Shown here in pieces: positions 8,543 to 16,646 of a stretch of 64,000 nucleotides of DNA (the first letter of the stretch is position 1; each line of letters starts with the position of its first letter). Location of the stretch: the NCBI GenBank assembly GCA_016721115.1, contig JADKIW010000001.1:511501-575500 (forward strand). The letters are read 5' to 3'. The notes below the pieces were generated by a model, which was not told where the DNA came from, did not search any database, and saw nothing but the letters and a program-made list of their open reading frames with translations. The stretch comes from Candidatus Defluviilinea proxima. Lineage in GTDB: Bacteria; Chloroflexota; Anaerolineae; Anaerolineales; Villigracilaceae. Made by a program: the position numbers and the translations under genes.

Positions 8543-9388
8543 CTAGTCGGTAATGGTCAGGTTGCCTGCCGCCATCTTGACGATGATCGTCAGTGTGGGG
8601 CCTTCGCCGCTTTGGCTGTAGATATTGCCGCTTTCATCCCAATTCGAGCTGTGATTGACGCTGGCGATCGCACTTTCGACCGTCACAGTAGCATTCACAC
8701 CTTTGGGGATGATTAGTTGCACATCACCTGCACCCGCTTCAACGTTCACAATCCCGTCATTGGCCAGTTTTCCGCCAAAATCGAGTTCGTAACTGCCAGC
8801 GCCGCCGGAAAATATCAGCGTGGAAAAGTTTGCGTTGGCGAGCCCGCTCAACGTTACGTTCGAGGCGCCGGTCTCATAGCGCAGGACAGACATCTTGGTG
8901 ATGTTCGGTTCAGAGAAAGATAAGTTCACATCCGAAGCGCCGTCCTTCACAGTGAGGCTTGTGAGCGAAAGCCCGCCCAACTCGAAGTTGCCGCTGTAGG
9001 CACCGGCTTCGATTCGTAAGTCGATGGGCGATGCGCCGAGTTTCAAGTCCCATTCGTTCTTGATATCTTTGGGATTGATCAAGTTCTTGAAATCGCCCTG
9101 TTTGATCTCAACACTTCCTTCTTCGTTGACGATCTCGGGCTTGAGTTCATCGAAATTATAGGCGGCTGTACCATCTACAAGATTCTTCGCACCAGCGGAC
9201 AAGTTCAAACTGCCCGCGCCAAACGAAATATTCAAGCGCGTCTCTTCATTGGACTTTGGGGCTGGTACCGTTATGGATTCCTTTACCTCCGGCCCCGGCT
9301 CTGCCTTCTTGGGTAGGTCAACTGTAAATCCACATGCCATGCTTGCGAGGGCAAGCACAAGTATTGCTGAAATGATCTTTACGTTCAT
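8543..9388 (-). CDS. Lipoprotein with toastrack/DUF4097-like repeats
   Basis: Starting at MNVKIISAILV, the signal peptide ends with A-S-M-A-C at residue 19. The mature protein alternates short strands with Gly/Ala/Ser-Gly motifs (FGAGSLNLSAGA, LGASPIDLRIEAG, TGASNVTLSGLA, GGAGSYELDFGG, AGAGDVQLIIPKG). This is the repeat style of the adhesin-like toastrack or DUF4097/LiaF C-terminal fold. The C-terminus IVKMAAGNLTITD fits a closing strand. It is expected to be surface-anchored, with no enzyme motif. AGAAGGAGA lies just upstream of the start. It is downstream of radA but separated by a palindromic repeat. Confidence 0.7.
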   Translation of the reverse strand: MNVKIISAILVLALASMACGFTVDLPKKAEPGPEVKESITVPAPKSNEETRLNISFGAGSLNLSAGAKNLVDGTAAYNFDELKPEIVNEEGSVEIKQGDFKNLINPKDIKNEWDLKLGASPIDLRIEAGAYSGNFELGGLSLTSLTVKDGASDVNLSFSEPNITKMSVLRYETGASNVTLSGLANANFSTLIFSGGAGSYELDFGGKLANDGIVNVEAGAGDVQLIIPKGVNATVTVESAIASVNHSSNWDESGNIYSQSGEGPTLTIIVKMAAGNLTITD

Positions 9389-9443
9389 GGTGTATCTCCT
9401 TCTGTGTCTAATTACGGGGTTGAAGGAGATTGGTTGCAAAAAT

Positions 9444-9471
9444 GTAGGGACGGGCAGTTGCCCGTCCCTAC
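9444..9471. repeat. 28-bp GTAGGGACG palindrome, copy 1
   Basis: GTAGGGACGGGCA and its perfect complement are separated by two bases. The outer eight bases match the copies at 10943 and 18640, while the inner bases differ but stay complementary. It lies between radA and the downstream lipoprotein and may also act as a transcript hairpin. Confidence 0.85.
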
Positions 9472-9478
9472 GAAATCA

Positions 9479-10933
9479 TTACGCCATTTTTCTAGGAGGT
9501 TTCGACGGCTCGGACGATTTGAGCGCCGCATTTAAAGCATCATGAATGGACCGCACTTCGATGATCTCGATCCCTTTAGGGTAGCCTTCGCCTTTACGAA
9601 TCGCTTTGGGGACAATGGCTGTTTTGAAGCCAAGCTTGGACGCTTCTTTCAAACGGGCAGGCATTTGACTTGGCATACGCAATTCACCTGCAAGACCAAT
9701 CTCACCGATCAACACCGCTTCCGCCCGCACCGGGACATCCTTCCACGAGGAGGCGATGGCGGCGGCGATGGCAAGGTCGGCGGCGGGCTCGTCAATTTGC
9801 AAACCACCCACCACGTTGACGAAGATATCCTGTTCGCCAAGTTTAAATCCTGCACGGCGCGTGAGCACAGCTGAGATCAACAAGAGACGGTTGAAGTCCA
9901 CGCCGTTGGCGGTGCGACGTGCATTGCCGAATTGAGTCGGGGATGTGAGCCCCTGCACTTCGACAAGGATTGGCCGTGTGCCTTCCATTGTCACTGCAAT
10001 GGAGGAACCTGCGGCATTGATCATGCGCTCTGCTAAAAATGCTTCCGATGGATTCGTCACTTCGACGAGGCCGCCTTCGCGCATTTCGAACACACCGACT
10101 TCAGCTGTGGCGCCAAAACGATTCTTGACCGAGCGCAACAAACGATACGCCTGGAAGCGGTCACCTTCGAGGTAAAGGACAGTGTCCACGATGTGTTCCA
10201 ACACACGTGGACCAGCAATTGCACCTTCTTTTGTGACATGCCCGATGATAAAGACAGAAACGCCACTGGTCTTGGCTAGTTCACGCAAATGCGATGAACT
10301 TTCACGCACCTGTGAAACGGATCCCGCGGACGAATCCAACTCAGAGAGATAGACTGTTTGAATGGAGTCAACAATTAACAGATCTGGTTTGGTCTCATTG
10401 ACGTGGTTGAGAATAACTTCGAGGTTGGTTTCAGTAACGAGCAAAAGGTTCGCTGGCAGGGGCACAGCGGAACCCTTTGATGATTTGGGCGGTTGATCAT
10501 CTCGCTGTGCCCCTACGAGACGTGTCGCGCGCATCTTGATCTGTCGTTCTGATTCTTCACCAGAAACATACAACACGCGTTTAGAGGCCGCCATCTCCAT
10601 CGCCATCTGCAACATCAACGTGGACTTGCCTATACCAGGATCACCACCAATCAAGACAATGGAACCCGGCACGATGCCACCACCAAGCACGCGCGCGAAT
10701 TCGCCGATGGGCAAATGAATGCGGTCTTCGCTATCAGAGGAGACATCGCCGATCGGACGGGGAACAGACCGGCCCGTAAGTCCGCGAACCGTTTTTGTCT
10801 TCTGCGCTGATTCATCGTGGACAACTTCCTCCACCATGCTGTTAAACGATCCGCATTGAGGGCATTTTCCCATGTATGAAGCGGCAACGCGTCCGCATTC
10901 CTGACAGACATATCGTGTTTGTGTTTTTGCCAT
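9479..10933 (-). CDS. radA: DNA repair protein RadA (Sms) with a repeat-like in-frame insert
   Basis: RadA is a RecA-related branch-migration helicase that processes recombination intermediates. The order seen is: zinc finger C10-x2-C13...C24-x2-C27; Walker A GGDPGIGKST near 96-105; Walker B LLIVDSIQT near 185; the diagnostic KNRFG motif near 270; and a Lon-protease-like C-terminal domain ending IRSIHDALNAAL. At 484 residues it is slightly long. Residues about 140-160 (GAQRDDQPPKSSKG...) are encoded by DNA whose ends form an 11-bp inverted repeat, where RadA normally has a short loop. The start has GAGG five bases ahead. Just upstream a perfect palindrome abuts a TATACT -10 box. Confidence 0.96.
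   Translation of the reverse strand: MAKTQTRYVCQECGRVAASYMGKCPQCGSFNSMVEEVVHDESAQKTKTVRGLTGRSVPRPIGDVSSDSEDRIHLPIGEFARVLGGGIVPGSIVLIGGDPGIGKSTLMLQMAMEMAASKRVLYVSGEESERQIKMRATRLVGAQRDDQPPKSSKGSAVPLPANLLLVTETNLEVILNHVNETKPDLLIVDSIQTVYLSELDSSAGSVSQVRESSSHLRELAKTSGVSVFIIGHVTKEGAIAGPRVLEHIVDTVLYLEGDRFQAYRLLRSVKNRFGATAEVGVFEMREGGLVEVTNPSEAFLAERMINAAGSSIAVTMEGTRPILVEVQGLTSPTQFGNARRTANGVDFNRLLLISAVLTRRAGFKLGEQDIFVNVVGGLQIDEPAADLAIAAAIASSWKDVPVRAEAVLIGEIGLAGELRMPSQMPARLKEASKLGFKTAIVPKAIRKGEGYPKGIEIIEVRSIHDALNAALKSSEPSKPPRKMA
10459..10517. repeat. Palindrome-flanked insert inside radA
   Basis: GGGGCACAGCG at 10459-10469 is the perfect complement of CGCTGTGCCCC at 10503-10513, with a 33-nt loop. The outer end continues as CCCCTAC, as in the GTAGGGG repeat at 60502. 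The segment is read in frame as about 20 extra residues of RadA. Confidence 0.6.
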
Positions 10934-10942
10934 TTAAACCTC

Positions 10943-10970
10943 GTAGGGACGACCAGCTGGTCGTCCCTAC
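10943..10970. repeat. 28-bp GTAGGGACG palindrome, copy 2 (radA leader)
   Basis: GTAGGGACGACCAG and its complement form a perfect loopless palindrome. On the minus strand it lies between TATACT (10971-10976, read as the -10) and the GAGG ribosome site of radA, so it would form the 5' end of the radA transcript. Confidence 0.85.
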
Positions 10971-10994
10971 AGTATAACAGAATTTATGTTCTAA

Positions 10995-11957
10995 TCATGC
11001 TGTCATTGCGTAGACTTGATTCAGCAACTCCAAAAATTCCCCCGTAGGACGTTCCTTCAAGATTTCCTTGCGCGAGTCGCGGTCGAGCGTTTTCAACAAA
11101 AGATATTGCACAGCATACTTACGGAAGAGACGTTGGCCGTCTTCCTCGCCATAGAACTGAACGCTCTTTTGCAAATGTTCATGGACGGTTTGCTTCAACA
11201 ACTCAGCAGGGACTTGTTCACGATCCATACGCATGAATATCCACGGATTGGCGATAGCGGCGCGACCAATCATGACGCCGTCACAGTTCGTATGCTGTTT
11301 CATGCGCTGGATATCTGCGACGGTTCGTACATCGCCAGAACCGATCACTGGAATCTTGACCAATGACTTCACTTCGGCAATCGCGTCCCAATCCGCATTA
11401 CCACTGTAACGTTGTTCCTTGGTACGACCATGCACCGCGATCAGTGAACCACCTTCCTCTTCCACGATGCGGGCGATCAACTTGTAATTCTTGTTTCGAT
11501 CCCATCCCAAACGGATCTTGCCGGTGACCGGCACCTTCAACGCGGACGTGAGCAACTTGAACGTGCGCGCGATCTTTTCCGGCGTTGGCATCATCCCTAC
11601 ACCCGCACCCCGGTCCGCAATGGATTTAGCGGGGCATCCCATGTTGATATCAATAATGTCGGGATTCAACGGCGCGATCTTCAACGCAGCCTTGAGCAAT
11701 AATTCAGGGTTATCGCCGTAAATTTGAAACGTGATAGGGCGTTCCGCTTCTTCGAAATACAGTCGCTTGGCGGGTTCCTTTGAACGGCTAAGGATCTTTT
11801 CCACTTTGACGAACTCGGTATAACTCATCGCCGAACCCAGCGCACGGCAAATGGAACGGAAAGGCCAGTCCGAGTAGCCATCCATAGGCGCGAGAATCGT
11901 ATCCCCATAGATGGGAACATCACGCACAACGAAGTTAGGAGTCCGAGTTTCGATCAT
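10995..11957 (-). CDS. dusB: tRNA-dihydrouridine synthase
   Basis: This flavoenzyme reduces uridine to dihydrouridine in the tRNA D-loop using NADPH. The sequence shows the TIM-barrel start LAPMDGYSDWPFR, YTEFV, the catalytic-Cys region DINMGCPAKSIADRGAG, the K of VTGKIRLGWD, and the FMN-phosphate motif VHGRTKEQRYSG plus GSGDV and MIGRAAIANPW. At 320 residues from MIETRTPN it has the usual length; the longer in-frame N-terminus is hydrophobic and unlike the family, so it was dropped. No Shine-Dalgarno is seen; a TATACT box lies 10 bp before the ATG. DusB is the nearest subfamily by motif, but the exact Dus subtype is uncertain. Confidence 0.9.
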   Translation of the reverse strand: MIETRTPNFVVRDVPIYGDTILAPMDGYSDWPFRSICRALGSAMSYTEFVKVEKILSRSKEPAKRLYFEEAERPITFQIYGDNPELLLKAALKIAPLNPDIIDINMGCPAKSIADRGAGVGMMPTPEKIARTFKLLTSALKVPVTGKIRLGWDRNKNYKLIARIVEEEGGSLIAVHGRTKEQRYSGNADWDAIAEVKSLVKIPVIGSGDVRTVADIQRMKQHTNCDGVMIGRAAIANPWIFMRMDREQVPAELLKQTVHEHLQKSVQFYGEEDGQRLFRKYAVQYLLLKTLDRDSRKEILKERPTGEFLELLNQVYAMTA

Positions 11958-11985
11958 AGAGACGAGAAGTATAACAAAGATTTTA

Positions 11986-12013
11986 TTCAAAAAATCTTTT
12001 ACAACTGTATAAT
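11986..12013 (+). promoter_or_regulatory. Sigma-70-type promoter for the TPR-hydrolase gene
   Basis: TTCAAA, a 16-bp spacer and the consensus TATAAT lie 27 bp upstream of the ATG at 12041. The spacing and -10 are good, the -35 is partial. Confidence 0.55.
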
Positions 12014-12040
12014 TCACACATCAAAATTCGGGAGGAACAT

Positions 12041-13042
12041 ATGCCAGATGAACGTCTTGAACGCGCCGTTAAATTGGTGAAATCCGGGAAAGTAGACGAA
12101 GCCCGTACTTTATTAGAACTCATCATCAAAGATGACCGTACACTCATCCCTGCCTGGCGTTGGTACGCAGAAACCATGCAGAAAAAATCAGACAAAGTGC
12201 GCGTTTGGGAGTATTGTCTCCGTTACAACCCGTCAAGCCAAGAGGCGCAACAAGCTCTGGCAAGTTTGAATCCCAACCCACCCACAAAAATACTGGAAGA
12301 CAAGAAAATCCCTTCCAGTGTTCGCCATACTCCTGTAAGATCACGTTCATCCCAGTGGTTGGTATGGGGAGGCCTGGTACTTTTCATAGCCTTCGCTGTT
12401 TTTGTCGCAGTTTCCATAAAAAATTTCACTCCGAAAGACCCCGCAAATTACAAGCACACCCAACCAGTGGAATATTATTTATACGTCCCAGAGAACTATT
12501 CCGCAGACAAAGAATGGCCGCTCTTTGTTGGCGTTCATGGAGCAGGCGGTTCCGGTCTGGAATGTTGGAACTTATGGCAATCATCCGCAGACAAAGAGGG
12601 ATATATCCTCTTGTGCCCTACCATACCGGGCGATTCCAGCGGGTATTATCAGGATGTTGGGGAGAATACAGTCTGGAATGCGATCAACGCAGTAAAAAGA
12701 GAGTATCGTGTTAAACCTCGAATGTTCTTGAGTGGCTTTTCAGCAGGAGCATTTTTCATACAAGGATTCGCCTTGCACTACCCGGAATATGTAAACAGTC
12801 TCTCCATTCTGTCTGCCGGGGTTTACCTCAACCCCAGGGAGTTTCCATTACTGATCCCAATGCTGGTTGTAATCGGAGATCAAGATGATGGAATAGCAGT
12901 TCAAACAAGTAAACTCTTTGTCAACGATCTACAAGCAATAGGGTTTGACATTCATTATGAAGTCCTCCCGAATGTGGGCCACACGGTAACCCAAAAAGGC
13001 GTTGACTTGACAATTGACCTCTTCAGGAAAACATCCAGGTAA
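12041..13042 (+). CDS. Membrane-anchored alpha/beta hydrolase with N-terminal TPR-like helices
   Basis: Residues 1-80 are TPR-like helical pairs (AVKLVKSGKVDEARTLLELIIKDD...). One transmembrane helix lies at about 108-130, followed by an extracytoplasmic alpha/beta hydrolase of the PHB-depolymerase/polyesterase (LpqC-like) type. The oxyanion region is FVGVHGAGGSG, the nucleophile elbow G-F-S-A-G near 238, the acid Asp in IGDQDDG and the His in NVGHTVTQ. GGGAGG precedes the ATG. The protein may combine a cytoplasmic interaction module with an external esterase; this topology is inferred from one helix. It is divergent from dusB and followed after 31 bp by a glucanase-like lipoprotein gene, so they may be co-transcribed. 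Confidence 0.75.
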   Translation: MPDERLERAVKLVKSGKVDEARTLLELIIKDDRTLIPAWRWYAETMQKKSDKVRVWEYCLRYNPSSQEAQQALASLNPNPPTKILEDKKIPSSVRHTPVRSRSSQWLVWGGLVLFIAFAVFVAVSIKNFTPKDPANYKHTQPVEYYLYVPENYSADKEWPLFVGVHGAGGSGLECWNLWQSSADKEGYILLCPTIPGDSSGYYQDVGENTVWNAINAVKREYRVKPRMFLSGFSAGAFFIQGFALHYPEYVNSLSILSAGVYLNPREFPLLIPMLVVIGDQDDGIAVQTSKLFVNDLQAIGFDIHYEVLPNVGHTVTQKGVDLTIDLFRKTSR

Positions 13043-13073
13043 GCAACGCAGAAGATAAGGAAAACTCAAACAA

Positions 13074-14006
13074 ATGAAATACGCTACAACTTTATGCGCC
13101 ATCGCTGTACTCTTAATAGGCTGTACTTCAACCACACCGACCCCAACAGCGACACCCGAACCAACACAAATACCCGCTCAAATTCTATTTGATGACTTCT
13201 CTTACTCGAACACAGACGAGATGACAGCCAACGGCTGGTTCGTCCGTGATGGAGGCGGATTGCCCGGCGTAACCGGCGCAACCTTCAGCAAAGACAATGT
13301 CACCTTTATGGATTATCCAAACCAAACCGGCAATCGTTTTCTCCGCATGACGTCTTCCACCGATGGCACAGGGACGAACACATCTCAAGCGCAAATTTGT
13401 CACAGCCGAAAATATCTCGAAGGGACATACGCCGCACGCGTCCGCTTTAACGATGAACCTGTCTCAGGCACCGACGGCGACCAGATCGTTGAAACCTTCT
13501 ACATGATCACCCCATACGATAGACCTTACAACCCCGACTACAGCGAACTGGACTTTGAGTATCTTGCCAACGGAGGCTGGGGCGGCGCACCAACCACAAT
13601 GCATGTCACCACCTGGGAAACGGTCCAGATCGAACCGTGGGATGCAGATAATGCCAGCAACGCCACAACAGAAAGTCTATCGGGTTGGCATACATTGGTC
13701 GTACAAGTCACAGATGGAACCGTCCGCTATTTTGTGGATGAACAACTCGTCGGACAACACGGCGGCGAATACTATCCTGAAGCGTTGATGTCCATCAACT
13801 TTAATTTATGGTTCATAGAGGGCGGCCTACAAAGCGACGACACATTCCGCGAATACGAAGAGGATATTGATTGGGTCTTCCACGAAGCAGGTACTTCGCT
13901 CATGCCCGATGAAGTCACAGCAAAAGTTTCTGAGTTACGAAATGCATCCGTCAAATTTCAAGATACCGTCATGACTGGTATCTACGTATCGCCTTGTGAC
14001 CTCTAA
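13074..14006 (+). CDS. GH16-like (concanavalin-fold) lipoprotein
   Basis: The protein has 310 residues with a lipobox L-L-I-G-C at about 17 and a short Thr/Pro linker. A jelly-roll domain follows, holding S-E-L-D-F-E-Y near residue 162, which matches the GH16 catalytic pattern E-x-D-x-x-E closely (ELDFE). The following HVTTWET, WHTLVVQVTDGTVRYFVDEQLV and SINFNLWF segments also fit laminarinase-like folds. It probably cleaves or binds an external beta-glucan, but activity is unproven because the exact GH16 spacing (E-[ILV]-D-[IVAF]-x(0,1)-E) is only met with no extra residue. It lies 31 bp after the hydrolase gene. Confidence 0.75.
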   Translation: MKYATTLCAIAVLLIGCTSTTPTPTATPEPTQIPAQILFDDFSYSNTDEMTANGWFVRDGGGLPGVTGATFSKDNVTFMDYPNQTGNRFLRMTSSTDGTGTNTSQAQICHSRKYLEGTYAARVRFNDEPVSGTDGDQIVETFYMITPYDRPYNPDYSELDFEYLANGGWGGAPTTMHVTTWETVQIEPWDADNASNATTESLSGWHTLVVQVTDGTVRYFVDEQLVGQHGGEYYPEALMSINFNLWFIEGGLQSDDTFREYEEDIDWVFHEAGTSLMPDEVTAKVSELRNASVKFQDTVMTGIYVSPCDL

Positions 14007-14022
14007 AAAAAAATGTGATACC

Positions 14023-14475
14023 ATGTCGCTTATGAACTTATCACAAATCACAAACGACTTATTTATCGGCAGTATGCCTTCAGTCGATGACTACGATCGA
14101 CTGCGTGAACTCGGCGTTCGTCTTATCATCAACATGCGCTTCGCACGTGGACCTCAGCCTGATTCTCACCATCAACCCATGTCCACCCTTTGGCTTCGTT
14201 CGATAGATAGCCCCTTTTTCCCGATCTCCGTCAAAAAATTAATTCATGGCGCACAAACCGCGCTTGAAACAATTCGCAATGGCGGCAAGGTCTATACCCA
14301 TTGCGCCTACGGGCGTCACCGTGGCGTGGCCATGGGTGCATGCGTTCTCATCGCGCAAGGACATGCCCCGCTCGAAGCGATGAAACTCATCGCCGAACGA
14401 CGCTCTGTTGCCGACCCATTCGCGTATTACATCCAACCGCGAATTTTAAAATTTGCAAATGAATGGAATTCGTAG
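14023..14475 (+). CDS. Dual-specificity protein phosphatase
   Basis: This is a compact Cys-based phosphatase of about 150 residues. The P-loop reads THCAYGRHRGVA, i.e. H-C-x5-R, the active-site motif of dual-specificity and tyrosine phosphatases. LFIGSMPSVDDYDRLRELGVRLIINM is the typical N-terminal strand-helix, with a partially conserved WPDF-like Asp region (LRSIDSPFFPI). The start is uncertain: ATG at 14023 or 14032, while an upstream in-frame GTG would overlap the GH16 gene. It could act on phosphoproteins made by Ser/Thr kinases such as the one at 46-48 kb, or on other phosphoesters. Confidence 0.85.
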   Translation: MSLMNLSQITNDLFIGSMPSVDDYDRLRELGVRLIINMRFARGPQPDSHHQPMSTLWLRSIDSPFFPISVKKLIHGAQTALETIRNGGKVYTHCAYGRHRGVAMGACVLIAQGHAPLEAMKLIAERRSVADPFAYYIQPRILKFANEWNS

Positions 14476-14490
14476 AGACAGACCCCGCCC

Positions 14491-15405
14491 CTATTTCACT
14501 TGGACTTCCGCACCTTTACGACTGATCTTCAATTTATAGACGCGCGAATTTAATCCTGCCTCGGCAAACACTCGCTTCGCCGCCTCCCCGATAGCTGATT
14601 CAGCCTTCGAAGAAAATGCGATCAAGCTGGGGCCTGCTCCCGATAATGCCACGGCCGAAGCGCCCGCTTCTTTCATCGCATGCATCGCGTCCTTCGCGCC
14701 CGGTATCAACGGGATGCGATACGGTTGGTGCAATTTATCTTCCATCGCTTCGCCCAGCATGGCAAGGTCACCATTACGGAAAGCTTCGGTGACGATCACG
14801 GCACGGCTGATGTTATGGATGGCATCCTTGCGATCAATTTGAACTGGCAAAATGGCACGCGCTTGCTTGGTGGGAAAATCAAAATCTGGCAATACCACAG
14901 TCACTTGAATGGACGAACGTTTGCTTGTCAGCGTCAACCGCAACGAGACGACGCGATTCTCATGGATGATCGAAGCAACCAATCCGCCGAGCATGGCCGG
15001 TGCAACGTTATCGGGATGTCCCTCTGTTTCGATGGCGATCTTGAGGATCTCATCGCGCGAAAACGGATTCCCCAACAGTGCATTCGCCCCGAGCATCCCG
15101 GTCAACATCGCCGCCGAACTGGAGCCAAGTCCTGACCCAAGCGGCACACGATTTTTACAGTAGATCTGCATCCCTGTGCAAGGCTTGCCTGCCAACTTGT
15201 GGATCAGCAACGCCGCTTCTGCAACAGAATTGGTTTCATCTTTGGGAAGTGTATCTTTCCCATCGCCTTTGATCTTTACACTGATCTTTCCATCCTGTGT
15301 AGAGACGAACTCAGTCTCATTCCAAAGGTCGAGCGCAAGACCAAGCGCATCGAACCCGGGTCCAAGGTTGGCTGTTGTTGCAGGGACTTTGACATTGATT
15401 TTCAT
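14491..15405 (-). CDS. thrB: Homoserine kinase
   Basis: This GHMP-family kinase phosphorylates homoserine to O-phosphohomoserine, the threonine synthase substrate. Visible motifs are VPATTANLGPGFDALGLAL at the N-terminus, the ATP loop VPLGSGLGSSSAA near residue 95, and the C-terminal GHMP motif ALSGAGPSLIAFS. At 304 residues it has normal length. Start ATG 15405 is chosen by homology to the KVPATTANLG beginning; no good ribosome site is seen. It lies downstream of thrC on the same strand, separated by a 114-bp spacer filled with a dispersed repeat, so co-transcription is likely but interrupted by a structured spacer. Confidence 0.95.
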   Translation of the reverse strand: MKINVKVPATTANLGPGFDALGLALDLWNETEFVSTQDGKISVKIKGDGKDTLPKDETNSVAEAALLIHKLAGKPCTGMQIYCKNRVPLGSGLGSSSAAMLTGMLGANALLGNPFSRDEILKIAIETEGHPDNVAPAMLGGLVASIIHENRVVSLRLTLTSKRSSIQVTVVLPDFDFPTKQARAILPVQIDRKDAIHNISRAVIVTEAFRNGDLAMLGEAMEDKLHQPYRIPLIPGAKDAMHAMKEAGASAVALSGAGPSLIAFSSKAESAIGEAAKRVFAEAGLNSRVYKLKISRKGAEVQVK

Positions 15406-15413
15406 AATATTTT

Positions 15414-15515
15414 TTTTACCACGAAGGACACAAAGCACACAAAGGAAAATCTGTGGGAAGGCTTTTCGCTCATCCTTCTCCCCCCTTAGTGATCTTTGTG
15501 CCCTTTGTGTTTAAA
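15414..15515. repeat. CACAAAG-type inverted repeat in the thrC-thrB spacer
   Basis: The left arm begins ACCACGAAGGACACAAAG and the right arm, read inverted, begins AAACACAAAGGGCACAAAG. Together they fill the spacer. Related arms occur at 34052-34116 and 58755-58796. Confidence 0.6.
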
Positions 15516-15519
15516 TCGT

Positions 15520-16584
15520 TTATCCCAGAATGACCTCTTCCAACGCATCCAATTTCGGCGGGACGATCTGAGGCTTTTGCATATCCTTCGTGATGATATC
15601 GGGGTCTTTCATCCCATGGCCGGTACAAATGGCAACAATGCGCTTGCCTTTCACGTTCAACTTTCCAGTTGCAAGTTGATTCGCCAACCCAGCCAGCCCA
15701 GCGACAGAGGCAGGCTCCACCCAAATGCCTTCGAGTTGGGCAAGCAGTTTTTGCATATTCAGGATCTGTTCATCCGTCACTGCCATCATCTGCCCTTTGG
15801 ATTCTTCCGTGGCTTGCAAGGCTTCTTCACCACGCGCAGGTTTCCCAATACGGATGGCTGTTGCAATCGTCTCAGGGTTATCAACGGGATGCCCCAACAC
15901 TAACGGAGCCGCACCCGCCGCTTGCACGCCCAACACCTGAGGCAAACCTGTGGACTTGATCTTGTTATATTGTTTGAAGCCCGCCCAATACGAAGTGATG
16001 TTACCTGCATTGCCCACCGGCAAACATAACCAATCGGGTGCCGATCCCAACACATCACAGATCTCAAAAGCAGATGTTTTCTGTCCTTCAACACGATACG
16101 GGTTGATCGAGTTGACCAACGCAATAGGATGCTTATTCGTGATCGCGACCACCATCGTCAACGCATCATCGAATGAACCATCGATCTGAATGACTTGCGC
16201 ACCGTAGGCGATAGCACCTGCAAGCTTTCCTGCGGCAACTTTCCCCTGCGGGATCAACACAATGGATTTCATCCCTGCACGGGCCGCATACGCCGCGGCC
16301 GATGCCGCCGTATTGCCAGTGGAGGCACAGATCACAGTCTTCGCATCACGCCCCAACGCTTCGCTGATGGCGGCTGTCATACCGCGATCTTTGAAAGAAC
16401 CTGTCGGGTTGAGCCCTTCATATTTGATGAACAACTCAAAGCCACCGCCCAATTGGCGGGACAAGCTGTCCGCTTTGATCAAAGGTGTATTGCCCTCGAG
16501 CAGGCTCACGGTCCGTGTGTGAGGCGGGAGGTCGAGGAGATGTCCGTAACGATCTAAAAGTCCAAGGTAAGGTTTGTCTGTCAT
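15520..16584 (-). CDS. thrC: Threonine synthase
   Basis: This PLP enzyme converts O-phosphohomoserine to threonine. The 354-residue length fits the short bacterial class. The PLP lysine lies in NPTGSFKDRGMTAA near residue 62, the phosphate-binding CASTGNTAASAAAYAAR follows, then VNSINPYRVEGQKTSAFE, LPVGNAGNITSYWAGF and a C-terminal AICTGHGMKDPD. thrB follows downstream on the same strand, giving the last two steps of threonine synthesis; homoserine dehydrogenase is not in this window. Confidence 0.96.
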   Translation of the reverse strand: MTDKPYLGLLDRYGHLLDLPPHTRTVSLLEGNTPLIKADSLSRQLGGGFELFIKYEGLNPTGSFKDRGMTAAISEALGRDAKTVICASTGNTAASAAAYAARAGMKSIVLIPQGKVAAGKLAGAIAYGAQVIQIDGSFDDALTMVVAITNKHPIALVNSINPYRVEGQKTSAFEICDVLGSAPDWLCLPVGNAGNITSYWAGFKQYNKIKSTGLPQVLGVQAAGAAPLVLGHPVDNPETIATAIRIGKPARGEEALQATEESKGQMMAVTDEQILNMQKLLAQLEGIWVEPASVAGLAGLANQLATGKLNVKGKRIVAICTGHGMKDPDIITKDMQKPQIVPPKLDALEEVILG

Positions 16585-16646
16585 AGTCGCCTAGTTTAAC
16601 ATAAAACTTCAACAGCGCTTTAAATTTGTGGATATACTTTGTCGAA

